From Antennarius striatus (taxonomy: Eukaryota; Chordata; Actinopteri; Lophiiformes; Antennariidae): a stretch of 64,000 nucleotides of DNA. The notes under the pieces are model-generated. The model saw only the letters and a list, made by a program, of their open reading frames with translations, did no database searches and had not been told where the DNA came from. The stretch is from positions 16,861,501 through 16,925,500 of the forward strand of contig NC_090787.1 in the NCBI RefSeq assembly GCF_040054535.1, given 5' to 3'. How positions within the stretch are numbered: position 1 is the first letter of the stretch; each line of letters starts with the position of its first letter. Positions 32,101-51,376 of this stretch are shown here, piece by piece. Both the position numbers and the translations under genes were made by a program.

Positions 32101-32879
32101 AAAAAAAGGGTGAGACGAGGGCCCTTCAGGGACCGCTGTTTAAGTTTCGGTGACACCAGCTTCCTGAGAGACATAAGTTTCATCTTAAATATGTTTCTTT
32201 CTTTCATTAAAATATGTTTTCTTGCATTTATCAGAAAAAAAGTGAATTTTTAAAAAAAAAACAGCACGGAAAACAACCCGCCATCATAAAACACAGGTGA
32301 GACAGGACAAGGACTAGGGGAAACGCGAATCAGTCCTCTAATCGCCTTTAGAAAGTAGAATTTTAATGTTTAATGGACAAATAGACATTAATTTAAAATT
32401 CTAAACAGCTGATCCTGGATGAGTTTTTCTGCCCTTAAACATTACTAGATGAGAGTCCTAGCCCGACATCTGGTGGCAGTCGGTCACACCTGTCTGTCTG
32501 GTTGGTCTTGTTGGTCTTTTCTGTCTCATTCTTCTGTCCTCTAAGCCTCACAGACTTTCAGGCTAATTATGACATAGCACAGGCTGCAATTAATAGTAAG
32601 CTTCTCTTCATTCACATGACTCTCCTGATCGAAATCCCTGTTAGGCCTACGTCACTGATTCTAGTGAATCATTAACACTCGCTCAAAACAACCAAATAGT
32701 AAATTTGTCTAAATCTTTCATTTGTGTCTCATAAATCTCAAATATCTTTACAAGTCTTTGAATTTATCATTCCAGCATTTCTATAATTACTTTAATCAAA
32801 TTCACGTCATTCATACTTTTCAAATGTCGTCCTTTAATTTTGTAATCATTATTTTTCCTGAAATCAAGTTGAATTACTT

Positions 32880-33065
32880 TTGCAGCGGTACCGCTGGTGT
32901 GCGCCGCAGCGCCCCCTACCGGAGACAAGGAGGCGCTGCTGACCGGAGGTGTTACGCCTCGATGTTGTCAGAGGGAGTCAGGGCGAGTCTCGACTGCAGA
33001 CACCGTCGGATGTGCAAAGAGAATGCTCATCCGTATGAAAGGAAAGCATCGCTTTTCTCTTAACG
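32880..33065 (+). other. Candidate non-coding first exon of inpp4a
   Basis: An abrupt GC- and CpG-rich block (32885-33020) in AT-rich surroundings ends at AACG|GTACGTAA, a near-consensus donor after 33065. It lies on the correct strand about 4.1 kb upstream of an acceptor (TCTCTTTTCCAG, exon from 37162) that precedes the coding start. Promoter-proximal 5' UTR exons with a long first intron are normal for this gene family. No transcript evidence is available. Confidence 0.4.
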
Positions 33066-33392
33066 GTACGTAATATTAATTTTATCTTCTTTCTTCTCAT
33101 TTGACGTGAAAAAATCGTGAACGTTGTTCGAGGCGCGTTGATGATAAAAAGATTCTGCCGATCAGAGACGAGCATCACCTCCCAGCAGGAGGAGAATAAG
33201 ATGTTTACAGCCTCCGAGCTGTAAACGTAGCTGTAAATGTTTTTTTATTTTTTATTTTTTTACATGACCTGGATGTCAGTGAACACATCCAACACAAAGA
33301 ATCGGCCTCACTGAAAGAGCATCATCTGATATCATGACGCAATGTTTGTGACTATCCGTGCGTCAGTCAGTAAACAACCACTGTGGAATAAT

Positions 33393-33394
<2 letters not shown>

Positions 33395-33424
<30 letters not shown>
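33395..33424 (+). repeat. (ATT)n microsatellite
   Basis: Ten TAT units. Confidence 0.95.
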
Positions 33425-33932
33425 GGGTCAAACATTTCCTTGCGGGCCTCGTTCTGCTCGTTTCCTAGAATCCAGGCTGGATGAGTCCTTATTTGGAGGC
33501 CAGGATGGTGTTGATGTATGTAGAATAATGTCACACATATATCTTAAACACATGAGCCTCCATCTGCCACAGGATGTTGTGTTTGTAACTCAGTGAGTCG
33601 CGTCACTTCCAGCCTCCAACAGAGCATCAAGGGAATCAGGAGTTTAATTCATGTCACAGGAAGTCAGTCATGATGAGTTCTGCTTCTTTTCTGTTTTTGC
33701 GTGTCTTTGCATCTGTTGGGTTTGTTTTAATGATGATTTAAAACAGAGAGCATTGAACAAGACTTCTGGACAAGGGTGTGTGTCATCCTTGAGCATCAAT
33801 TGCAGTGCATTCATTCATTCATTCATCATCGTCATCACCTTGAAAGGTTTTTTTTTCTCTTTCTCAGTTTACTGCTGTCTAGGAAACAAGAGCTTCTTTA
33901 TGCATGGTGTTACATCTCTCTCTCTCCCCTCT

Positions 33933-33938
<6 letters not shown>

Positions 33939-33998
<60 letters not shown>
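33939..33998 (+). repeat. (GT)n microsatellite
   Basis: About 60 bp in the presumed first inpp4a intron. Confidence 0.97.
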
Positions 33999-34000
<2 letters not shown>

Positions 34001-34616
34001 TTCCTGTCTGTCTGTTGAGAATAAACTGGTTTGCATATCATCCTCCTCTGTGATCAATCGGTTCAGAAGCTAATAGATATTTGTGTCTCTGTTCATCCAT
34101 CGGCGTCTACACCGGTGATCGATCTACATGACCAGATTCAAGGGAAACTGGATCGATAGATTGGAAATGAGACAAATGTCAGGGGACAGAGGTAAGAGAA
34201 ACAGACTGCCAGGACAAAACAGGACAGGTTTTTAATGACAGAGCAGAAGCTGGTATTGGGGGGATGAGCAGGAAGTGATTTGAGGAAGACGATACGTAAG
34301 AGGCACTGCGGTGCAGCCGGCGCTGACAGCATCTGTAGGGGGGCCAGCTGTGAGCCGCCCGCCTGGCTAACTGGGTCACTTTTGTCTGAGTCCCAGAGGA
34401 GCATCTCTGTCTGTGATCACCTGAATCTACTCCTATAACTCCACACACTTCACTCTGTGGCTGTTTTCCTTCATTTGTTCCAACTCAAACCAAATTTTTT
34501 CTCTCACTCTCTCATTTTGTCAAGTCAAGAATAAAAACCGTTCCTCTTCTCGCTTCTCAAATGTAGAAACACGCTGGTCTTTCCTTTTATTTTGCTACAG
34601 ATGATGCGTTCTGTAT

Positions 34617-34712
34617 ACACACACACACATGTATGTGTGTGTGTGTATATATGTATGTATATATGTACATATACAGTATATATACATGTATGTACTGTAT
34701 GTACGTATGTAT
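34617..34712 (+). repeat. Compound (CA)n/(TG)n/(TATG)n repeat
   Basis: Low-complexity CA, TG and TATGTA units, followed by a LINE-like tail up to about 34800. Confidence 0.8.
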
Positions 34713-35089
34713 GAAGCCCTGTCCCCTGTGCTCCGGCAGTCACATGAATTTCCCCACTGTGGGACAAATAAAGGACTACCTTATGTTATCTTATTGTAAT
34801 ATCAGTGGTTTGTAAATATATAAGTTCCTTAATCATTGCATATTTTTTTCATAATCCGTGCATGAGAGGCAGAAATCCATTCTGAAGAAGTTCAGGTAAT
34901 TACATGGACTATTATTTCTTATTGTAATGTAATACAATGTAAAATACAGTCAAATTAAAGAAGAAAATATGTCATCATTAGGATATAAACCAGCTGCTGC
35001 AGTTGAGACATTTAGTGAGAATATGTGGATTGTCCAGATTTAACTTGAACTCTATAACACTTAATCCTCTTGGATACATCTGTTTGTTC

Positions 35090-35090
<1 letters not shown>

Positions 35091-35126
<36 letters not shown>
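35091..35126 (+). repeat. (CAT)n trinucleotide repeat
   Basis: Twelve CAT units in the presumed first intron of inpp4a. Confidence 0.95.
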
Positions 35127-37271
35127 TTGGGTTTGAATTTCTACAGTAACTGTTTTGACCCAATGTCCACCAAATGACATCTGTTTCCACCTGGGAAGGG
35201 AAAAAAGTTTGCCGACCACTGGTTTTAAAAGATTAACACACTTTCCCTCCGCTGAGTGGAATGTGATCTGAGTCTCTTCAGCACCATTCCCAGCCGCTCT
35301 AGCTCCCGTCACGCACGCTGCTGATGACTGTTGGACAGATGAGATGATGATGATGATCTGTCACTCCCTGTGGCTCGGCATTAGATCCACTCTGGCTTCC
35401 TAGAGAGTTTCCATCACCCCAGGCAGCAAAGATCACACATATTAAGAGGCGTCTCCCACCGACTCCCGCAAAGACTAATGAGGCAGAGCAGCTCTGGTAA
35501 TTGTCAGCTGTTTTAGTCCCGGGTGAAGCAGCTAAGCTCTCATTCGCATTCTGGGTTATGCACTTGTATCTTAAAGTGCGACAAACTGATTCTCGGATAA
35601 AAATAGGCCCCCGCTGCAGAGTTCCTTCCTCATGAACGCCCAGTGGTCCACATCTAGCTATTCTGCTCTTGTCATTGTGTTATGAAGCAAACACACAAGA
35701 CAAGTGGATTCCCCTGAGGTCGACCGGCTCGACCGGGGGTTTGTTTCAGACGATCACTTTGAGTAATAGTGGGTGGGTTTTTGTACATATTTGTATGTAT
35801 ATACTGTATGTACTGTTAGTATACTATGTGAATACCATACGCACACCGGAAGAATAAATGTTGCGCTTGTTGGTTAAACTATAAGAAAAACACATAAAGG
35901 TCTCTAACAACCTTTTATAGCAGACTTAAGATCAGTTTAGCATCACACTGTTCACCTGTCTCATTTCCTCCTGATTCATAGTTTATACGTCTTCGTTTTT
36001 CTTCCTTTACATCTGACCTCTATTACCACGTCTGTGCATCACATCTGTGTTTTTCCGTGTTTTTGCAGGAGTTAAGTCAGAACAGAAACGGCTCGCTCGT
36101 CCTGTAACTGATCCTCAGGCTTACATCAGTGTTACCAACATCAGTGATGTCTTTTAGCCTTTTTGTTCACAGGAGTATTTCACATAAATGAGGGTCTTCC
36201 TTTCATACACAGATATTTTCGAATGCGATGAAATAATATTTGTTGAGATTATAATTATCCTGCAAGGTGCAAGTGTTTGTAATTAAAATGCATTATCAGA
36301 TTGAAATAGTGATTGTCACTTCTTGAATATGGACAAATGTTTTGCATTTCCAGTCAGTTCATTAATAGAATTTGTTCTAGCACAGTCAAATTTGTGACAA
36401 TAGTCATCAAAAATGTATGTAGGAAAACTCAAAGCTCAAAAACTTGTGAGTTTATATTTAATGTAACGTGAACTTCCCTGTGGAACACCTTCCTTTTCCA
36501 AATAACCAATCTGTAATGGAGCTCATCCTGGTCAGTTCTTCTTCACTCTCCTCCCTGATATACTGCCTTTACGATGATCCTAACCCTGATCCTATAGCAG
36601 TATTTGAATGATGACGTTAGCTGTGACAGCTAGAGTAAATTTGCTTGTTATATAAAATGGATCTGACACATGTATTATCTACAGGAACAACTGAACCCTG
36701 ATTTCAAGAGCGAACACCAGGAGTCAGGAAGTGAAGATCTGCCTCATACAGTTCTCTTTCACATCTTGCAGCTGTGTGAAAAGTCACACTTTTGCCCCAC
36801 GGAGTTTATTTTTGCTGCTTATATTAGCATATCATCAGTGTGAAGGAGAGAGGTTGTGCAGTGGCAGAGATCTGCACAACCTCTCAAACACCCTTCAACT
36901 CAGGAAACGTATCATAGAAGACAGACTGACAAGCACGTCATTAATTATCATTTTATTCTCATGATGATGACCATGTTTGCAGCAATAATTACCAGCAGTT
37001 CTGTGCTTTTGTGGTTTTATTTTTCCCAGCTCAGTTGCTGATAAAAGATGATCAAAGATCCGATCCTATGGTCCTATGATCCTGTGATCTTTAAAGATCC
37101 TAAAATCCAATTCTATGTGATCACCAGATGAGGACTTAGCTGTGTTCTGTCTCTTTTCCAGTTTCGTCGTTAACCACAGTGTGAACTTTTGGAAACTCAA
37201 GCGTGTTTTGATTTGGGTTCTGCTGGACGTCGTCTATTAAACTCACCTATCAGCCCCGACGTGAACCCACC

Positions 37272-44509
<7,238 letters not shown>

Positions 44510-46920
44510 GTGGACTCCTCCACCTGGAGAAAGCCCAGAGGCTGAAGGGGATGAAGATACTGGAACCACACAGAGAGGAATGTCAGCCCGCCGCGTTGTT
44601 CATAGACACTGTTAAGATAATTAATGTCCGATTACCAGTGCTACTCTAGTTTGTCTTATAGCTGTGTCCCTGCTCCTCCAGCAGTAATAGAATCACATAT
44701 TTTCACCGACATTTCACCTGAAACACCAGATATGACTTCCTGTTTTAAACTGTAGCCGTGTGCAGACAGTGTTGTCTGTCACACCGGTGTACAGATGAGC
44801 GATTTTAAGTCATTGTTCCCAAAAAACACAAGCAGATGTCGCAGATGGTCGTGGATAAAAGAATTCAAAACTTATTTCTTTCATTAAATTTCAATTATTT
44901 GTCTTTTTGCAACACAAATGAACTGCAGGTTGTTGCCTATGAGCCACCGATTTCTTTTTCTTTTTATTATTGGAAACAAGTCCCATGCAGAAACAATTAT
45001 AAATGAACTTTTTCACATACATTTTATAGCAGCCACATACATGTTTCAGTGTAGTTTGAGTGAAGCCCAAAAACAATGTGTTGCTACTATAAAATTAGTA
45101 GATGCACCAAACGTGCGCCTCTGAAAATAGTTCCCAAAATACTTGTTTGAATAACATTTGTCAGTGTTTGGGGAAGATATTGAGACCCTGTATTTTAAAG
45201 ATTTAATACAATATCTTTCGTCTTTTCATGGGATCTGTTGACAGGAAAAGGAGACGCCTGACAAAATATCACGTAATAACTACTCATTTCCATATCACTC
45301 TGCACAACAAGCACAGATTTACATACATATCCAACACCTCAGTGATGTTTGTATTTAAATGATGTCTTATCTAGTGTGATTTCTACTGTTCTTCTGAGGC
45401 CACACTGGAATCACTGGTGGGGAGTTGGGCTTCACGTCACATTCAATGACCCAGATATTTAGAGTTGAGGGTTATACGCAGTGCTATAGCGGCTCTATCG
45501 CCATCAAACTTGGGATTTTATTCTTTTAAAGTGTCTATTCTCACTTTTGCATGAACATTAAATAATCATACTGCTTCATACAATTACAGTTGTACTGTAT
45601 ACTGTATACTGTTGTAATTGAGAGGATCATTGAACACTTGACGGATTAGGCTGAACTGATATAATGCATATTGCATTATTGTGCCAACCATCAACAAAAC
45701 TTTTTCCGTTGTCATATTTCCAGGTCTGGGCTCCAGTGTACTTTACTGTACTAAACTTACAGAGATAGTGAATTTTATTTTGAAAATGTTATTTTGCTTA
45801 TTTCTGTTGATAATGCTCTTGTTGCCAAATGCTGTCATAGTTTTATCCATTGTTGTTGAAGGTATGACTTTGTTCTGATTGGCTGTGTGCACACAAGTTG
45901 GACAAGAAGACGTCTACGCACCTGCAGTTGTAAAAATAAACTGGATATGAATAGACTGGTCAAAGCCTTTAGAGTTTGTAAATAAATAAGATATGCAAAT
46001 TAAGTATTTTTCCTCCAAAGATTACTTGTGTAAACTCATTTACAAAAAAGGAAAAATCTCATCTCAGTCGGTATCGGTATGACTGATCATACACACCCAA
46101 CACCAGGAACCTAAAAGTGAAGCAGCTAAAACTAATTTTAGCCTTTAGTCATGCTTACCGCTTATTCAGCATCATTTTGTATTTAGAATTAGTTTCATTA
46201 TGATTTGGTTTCATTTGTTTCAATGTCTTTATATAAACTGCACACAGGAAGGTTGTGACGTAATGCTAGGAAACCTGCGACCTCTTCAGATTTATGGGCC
46301 CTTACATGCATTAATCCAGCCAGTCACAGTGAATATAGCGTGTTTTAATTAGTGATTCTGTCCAGTGACGTTTGTCTGCTTGATTTGTTGTTTAGTGAGA
46401 TTTGTCAGGGTTAAAAAGACCAGAGTTCTCCGGTCCTCAGATACCCAGGTAGCCTATTAATTTATTCCAGAAATAGCACAAGACAAGAATGTCTGCTCTC
46501 AGGTCTGAACACTCACGGCCTAAATTTTATCACCAGTGAGGAACTGAACATTCAGTGTAAAGACATGAGAATCTGTGTGTAAGTCAGAACACTTCATCCA
46601 TAGATTTAAGTGATCTGACTCCATCATACTAGTTTAACAATGAATCAACCTCTACAGCAGAGTTATATTGAATATTATGATTACAAGATTGAGCAAACAT
46701 CACAATTACTCAAGTAGGTTGATTATATATCAAAATATTTATAGATTATTAACTGATTAATATTGTATATGGTGGAGTAAATATTTTAAGAGGTTGTAGT
46801 TTTACAGAATACATAGAAAACAATATTAGAAAAAATTCGGTGACATACATAAATTAACAAACAAAAGTGAATTCTTCTCGAAGACAAGAGGAAGGAAAAA
46901 CGCAAAGCTCTTTCTCTTTA
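44510..46920 (+). other. inpp4a 3' UTR and downstream spacer
   Basis: No gene is supported. The first part is inpp4a 3' UTR. A canonical AATAAA at 45935-45940, followed by a second at about 45981, is the best distal poly(A) site; ATTAAA at 44883 is a proximal alternative. The rest is AT-rich spacer. Confidence 0.6.
45935..45940 (+). terminator. Candidate inpp4a poly(A) signal AATAAA
   Basis: Canonical hexamer about 1.4 kb beyond the stop. A long 3' UTR is usual for INPP4A, but a proximal ATTAAA at 44883-44888 could also be used. Confidence 0.4.
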
Positions 46921-46936
46921 AGAATATATGAGGGTG

Positions 46937-46944
46937 TGACGTCA
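46937..46944 (+). promoter_or_regulatory. CRE palindrome TGACGTCA, copy 1
   Basis: Perfect 8-bp cAMP-response element about 930 bp upstream of the presumed first exon end of the nucleoside hydrolase gene. A near-match, AGACGTCA, is at about 47017-47023. Confidence 0.5.
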
Positions 46945-47525
46945 TCGACAGAGATCGTTTATTTTTGAGAAGAAGAGCTCGGAGTAAAGGACGCGGTAAT
47001 AAAGATTGACAAATTAGACGTCATCTTTCCAAGCCAGAAACTGAGTAAAGAGTTTTTATGCTATCAATAAAATCAACACATGCGTTTCGACTCAACAAAT
47101 CCATTGTGGAATGATTTTAAAAAAATAAATAAATCTATTAACAGCTGTCTAAAAGACTTAGAGATAGGATCACCTCCTGTGCTCTTATCATCGCAGTGTT
47201 TTCAGGTTAACTGTTTACAAGTACATGTTGTTTATCATTTTCTCATCTTATTTACGCGTGGAGGACACATCACCGCATCACGTGTTGATGCCTCTTGATC
47301 GCTGGTGTGTGACGAACCGCGGTGGTTCTGACAAAAGTGTTCAGAGTGAGACCTCCGTGTTCGATCCTCCCTCCACGTCAACAACCTGCATGGCGGTCAT
47401 AATCCAGTGTCCAACGGTGACCCGGATTATCAACCGCTGTGTGAGAAGGTGAGGTCCTGCTGCTCATTCACGTTCCACACCAGATCGGTGTGTTCCTGAA
47501 GAGTTCTAGTAGGTCGGTCGGTGTG

Positions 47526-47533
47526 TGACGTCA
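47526..47533 (+). promoter_or_regulatory. CRE palindrome TGACGTCA, copy 2
   Basis: Second perfect copy, in a CpG-containing stretch between two candidate exons/promoter segments. Confidence 0.5.
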
Positions 47534-47596
47534 GCACGTCTCTGTCTAGCATGTTTGCATGACTTTAAATCAAATTAAATAGTCATGTAAAAAAGA

Positions 47597-47597
<1 letters not shown>

Positions 47598-47667
<70 letters not shown>
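47598..47667 (+). repeat. (GT)n microsatellite
   Basis: About 70 bp GT run between CRE copies 2 and 3. Confidence 0.97.
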
Positions 47668-47670
<3 letters not shown>

Positions 47671-47752
47671 GTGTGTGTGTTTTGCATGTGAACACACTGG
47701 ACAGATGCATGATGTCATGTTTGAGTCCGATCCACCACTGATTTTCTTCCTG

Positions 47753-47760
47753 TGACGTCA
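47753..47760 (+). promoter_or_regulatory. CRE palindrome TGACGTCA, copy 3
   Basis: Third perfect copy, followed directly by TTCCCCCGCCTCTCC, a GC-box-like stretch. It lies just upstream of the best candidate first exon. Confidence 0.55.
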
Positions 47761-47769
47761 TTCCCCCGC

Positions 47770-47872
47770 CTCTCCTTTCAAAGGTTGTTTGCTGTTGAAC
47801 ATCTTTGGTTCCAGTTCCCTAAAAGACGAGTGTCGTCTGCAAAACACTTCAGTTCATCTTTCTCATCTAAAG
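47770..47872 (+). other. Candidate non-coding first exon of the nucleoside hydrolase gene
   Basis: The stretch ends CATCTAAAG|GTAGGTGTG, a good donor after 47872. The matching acceptor is GCTGCCGTCAG at 48312, with a consensus branch point CTAAC near 48285. Only 8 bp of 5' UTR then precede the ATG at 48321. The left boundary is a guess. Another donor-like site, GAGAAG|GTGAGG at about 47452, could end an alternative upstream exon. Confidence 0.45.
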
Positions 47873-48320
47873 GTAGGTGTGTTCTCCTCCCATGGATATT
47901 TTATTTAGTTAATTCGTGAAACATCTTTTAGTTCAAAGGCAAATCCCACTTAATCCAAAGAGAATAATCAGTCAGAGGATCCTGACTGATCCTGACATAC
48001 TGCATGTAATAATCTTCAAGTATTTTTTGTTTGATGATCAACAATTCCTTTTTTCTGTTTTCTTTTTTTCAAAATTTTTCTCATCAGACATTTTTATCAG
48101 AGCGTTCAGTAAAACCAACATTCGACTGATCCATACACGCATGATCACACATGATTACAATTATATGTTTAGTTTTGTTTTTTGTTCTACTATTATTTTT
48201 GAATGTGAATTTTATCGTGAATGTGATTATTTTGTAATTTGCTCTTTGTGAATAAACGTGCTTTTAAAAATGAAAGTCGAGGACTAACATCTGAAGTCGC
48301 TGCTGCCGTCAGGGTCTGCG

Positions 48321-51300
48321 ATGGGGAAGAAGCTGCTGGTGGATGTGGACTGTGGGGTGGATGATGCTCAGGCCATCATGCTGGCACTCGCTGCCCCCAA
48401 TGTGGATCTCCTGGGCATCACCTGTGTGCATGGAAACACAACGGTTGACAACGTGTGTAAGAACACACTGCGTGTCCTACAAGCCTGCAACAGGCTGGAG
48501 GTGGGTGCAGCTCTGGGTTCTGTCACCAGAGTGACTTTGTGTTGGTGAAACTTACACTCGGTTAAACTTCAGCCCAGCATCAGTGTGGTTCCTCGGGAGT
48601 CGCACCAGTTATTAACTGGAGATTCCTGGCATCAAGTGACGAGTCAGCATTCCATTGATTAAACTATCAATGAATGAGTTGCTGTTTCTCGAGCCACATG
48701 ACTAAAAGGAGGGACTAGACAACCTGAACGACCAGTATGAGCTCTATTTGCTTTAAGAAACACAATAGAAATGTTTTTTCAGGCTTGGATCATCTTCATA
48801 CAGTTCTGGTTGTATAATATAGACAGGTTGCAGACATTTTTATCACCATACTGTAAATGCACAGTATGTCAATTAAAAAAAAGAAGACCCTCAAGACAGT
48901 TAACAGATCGTTTTTCTCTGCTGTTTGTTATGTCTGTTCTTGTGTGTTTAATGTCACAAATGTGCCCACGTATAATCTACGTTCAACAAGAAGGTTAAAC
49001 TAAATTTCCCAGTGTTATCCTGTCACGTATGAATCATAATCCAGAATGTTTTTCAGTCTCCACTCCTGTGGTGGGCTCTTCTTTTTCCATGTAACAGATT
49101 CCAGTGTTTAAAGGTGCTGCTAAGCCCATCCTTGGGGGGAGCATTAATGCGGGACACTTCCATGGTGAGGATGGGTTAGGAGATGCTCCTGACCCCAACG
49201 CTCCTGGTCTGGACCTGGTCCAGGAGGAAGGTGCTGTGTCAGCAATGATCAGGATAGTCAATGAGAACCCAGGGGAGGTGAGAGGTGTGACTCGGTTGTG
49301 TTTCTGCGTGTCTCCTTCATCCTGGTCTCTTAAGTCCCGGGTTTTTTTTTAATCCCCCCAGGTTTCGCTTGTTGCTACGGCACCCCTTACCAACTTAGCT
49401 CTGGCTGTGAGGATGGATCCGTCTCTGCCGAGGAAACTCCGAGGGCTTTATATCATGGGAGGCAACACTGAATGTCAGTGAACTCTTTAAGTTCTGGTTT
49501 CTTAAAAGGTGGCAAGGGTAAGAGAGACCCCCCCCCCCCCAAATTTCCATACATGTTTTCTCTGGTGTACTCCCTCCAGCTCGTGGAAACGTCACGGTGT
49601 GTGGAGAGTTCAACTTTACTGCTGATCCAGAAGCTGCTTACATAGTGCTGAACGACTACCAGTGTCCCACCGTCTTAGCCTGCTGGGAGTTCACCTGCTA
49701 CAGTAAACTGTCCTGGGTAAGGCCTCCTTTTACACACTGTAGTATACACACACGTGGATTAACTGTATGTACCTTTTCTCTAGAGAAAGAAAAATCCATA
49801 GCGGTCACTGAATTAGCTTGAAATTGACAGAAGTAATTAGAGATGTTCACTGACTCCAGATATGAAATGTGGTTTGTCAAACTTTTAAAATACCAATTAG
49901 TGAAACTGACCTGGACAAAAATAATGAAAAGACGGAGTATACTTTGTCTTTGTAAACTGACGTGTGTCTTTTAATTCGCATCGCAAGTGTCTTCATCAGT
50001 CAGTCCTGCTATTTAAAGAGTAGTTTTTTACGCACTATAAGAAGCACTGGATTATAAGGCGCACCTTCAGCGAATGGCCTGTTTAAAAAAAAAAAAAAGT
50101 TTCATATGTAAAGTGCACTGAATTGTAAAGCATATCTGATTATAAGGCGCACCTTCAATGAGTTTCCTATTTTAAACGTGTTTTTATATATAAAGTGCAC
50201 TGGATTATAAGGCGCACTGTCGGTTTTCGAGAAAATTAAAGGCTTTTAGGTGCGCCTTATAGTGAGGGAAATACTGTAAATGGTAGTCACTGTGCTGTTT
50301 GATCACAAAGAGATAAAGAGAGATCAGAAATATTATGGAAAGACACGTTGGAGGTAAAGGCTATAGGACCATCTCCAACTAGCTTGATGTTCCTGCAACT
50401 ATAGTTGCACATATTCCTGTATTTAGAAGTTTAAGATTCACAGGCCTGAAGTCAATCTCCCTGAATGAGCCTCAAGAGGAAAAGTGATGAGTTTGAAGAG
50501 ATGGATAATTTTTGACTTCAATCTGTGCAGGTTACAATGAAATCTCATGAGTATCAAAACATTCTGGAGTGAAATGTACTTCCCAGTGTCAGTGTCAGGT
50601 CTTGGTCGTAGGTTCTGTGAGCCCTCATTGAAATCTTCAACATCCAGACATACAGTCTAGAGAAGGAAACTTCAGGCCTGAGACCTGAAAGTTTTCTCAT
50701 GACAAATGGGCCACAAATAGCTGTTGACAGGTGCAGAAGTCCCACTGAGTTATAGATATCACTTAATTGCAGTACTTGTTTCAAAAAGTTGTGCAACAAA
50801 ATATTACGTAAAGGATACAACTTTTACCCAGTCCAGTTTCATTAGTGTTTTAAAATAAAAGCAGCATCTCATTTTCTTGAGCTAATTGTTCATAAATATT
50901 ATAACTTCTTTTTTGGGTTGTTCTTGCTTTAGAAGGCTACCAACAATTTTGTGTAGATTCCTGACTGGGATCGTTCTGACCGTTCTAGTGAACTTTTTTT
51001 CTCTCTCCGTCTGTCCTGGCGTTGACAGGAATTCTGCGATGCCTGGTTGGCTCAGGACACCGATAAAGCTCGCTTCATGGCGCAGATCTTCCGCTACAGT
51101 ATTGAGATGTCAAAAAGCGAACGCTTTGAGAAGGAGTTTGTCGCCGGCACAGGTTTTGTTTCCTGTGACTCTTATGCCATGGCAGCCGCCATTGATGATT
51201 CCTTCATCACGGAAAGCGACCATCAACCGGTCAGCGTGGAGCTGGTTGGCACACACACCCGGGGCATGATGATAGTGGATACTGTGGGCCTCCTGAACAA

Positions 51301-51376
51301 AGCTCACAAGGCTGTCATCATGAAGAAGGTGGATCTGGAGAAGTTCCAGCGGATGATGATGTCAGCTTTACAATAA
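48321..51376 (+). CDS. Inosine-uridine-type nucleoside hydrolase
   Basis: Five coding exons: 48321-48500, 49098-49277, 49362-49473, 49580-49716, 51029-51376; phases agree, 318 residues. The N-terminal DVDCGVDDAQA (D8, D10, D14, D15) is the calcium-binding catalytic signature of nucleoside hydrolases, which split the N-glycosidic bond of nucleosides to base plus ribose. Further family blocks are GITCVHGNTTVDN, TAPLTNLA (126-133), MGGNT and EFNFTADPEAA (167-177). Where classical IU hydrolases have His-Asp near the C-terminus, this protein has Cys249-Asp250 (SCDSYAMA), a substitution I recall for the third NH homology group. No signal peptide is seen, so probably cytosolic. Mammals lack this gene, while fish and invertebrates have it. 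It sits between inpp4a and coa5 and converges on coa5. The true substrate is not deducible. Confidence 0.92.
50021..50279. mobile_element. MITE-like element with inverted and internal repeats, intron 4 of the nucleoside hydrolase
   Basis: The left end (TTTTTTACGCACTATAAG) and the reverse complement of the right end (ACAGTATTTCCCTCACTATAAGG) form an imperfect terminal inverted repeat. Inside, 'GGATTATAAGGCGCAC'-type modules recur at about 50050, 50150 and 50203, each followed by an A/T-rich linker. I recognise this pattern as a widely dispersed vertebrate non-autonomous DNA element, but I cannot name the superfamily. Confidence 0.65.

Larger units (their letters stand above)
32101..37161. other. 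slc9a2-inpp4a spacer and inpp4a first intron
   Basis: From 32101 to about 32880 lies AT-rich spacer without a gene. From 33066 onward the sequence is probably the first inpp4a intron, which holds simple repeats and a LINE-like 3' end ('gtgggacaaataaaggactacc' near 34761-34782). No coding exon is supported before 37272. Confidence 0.55.

Noticed and set aside
47225-47452. Plus-strand frame ending at a donor-like GAGAAG|GTGAGG
   Set aside because: Could be an upstream exon, but it matches no known protein including UNC50, and the nucleoside hydrolase has a complete N-terminus without it.
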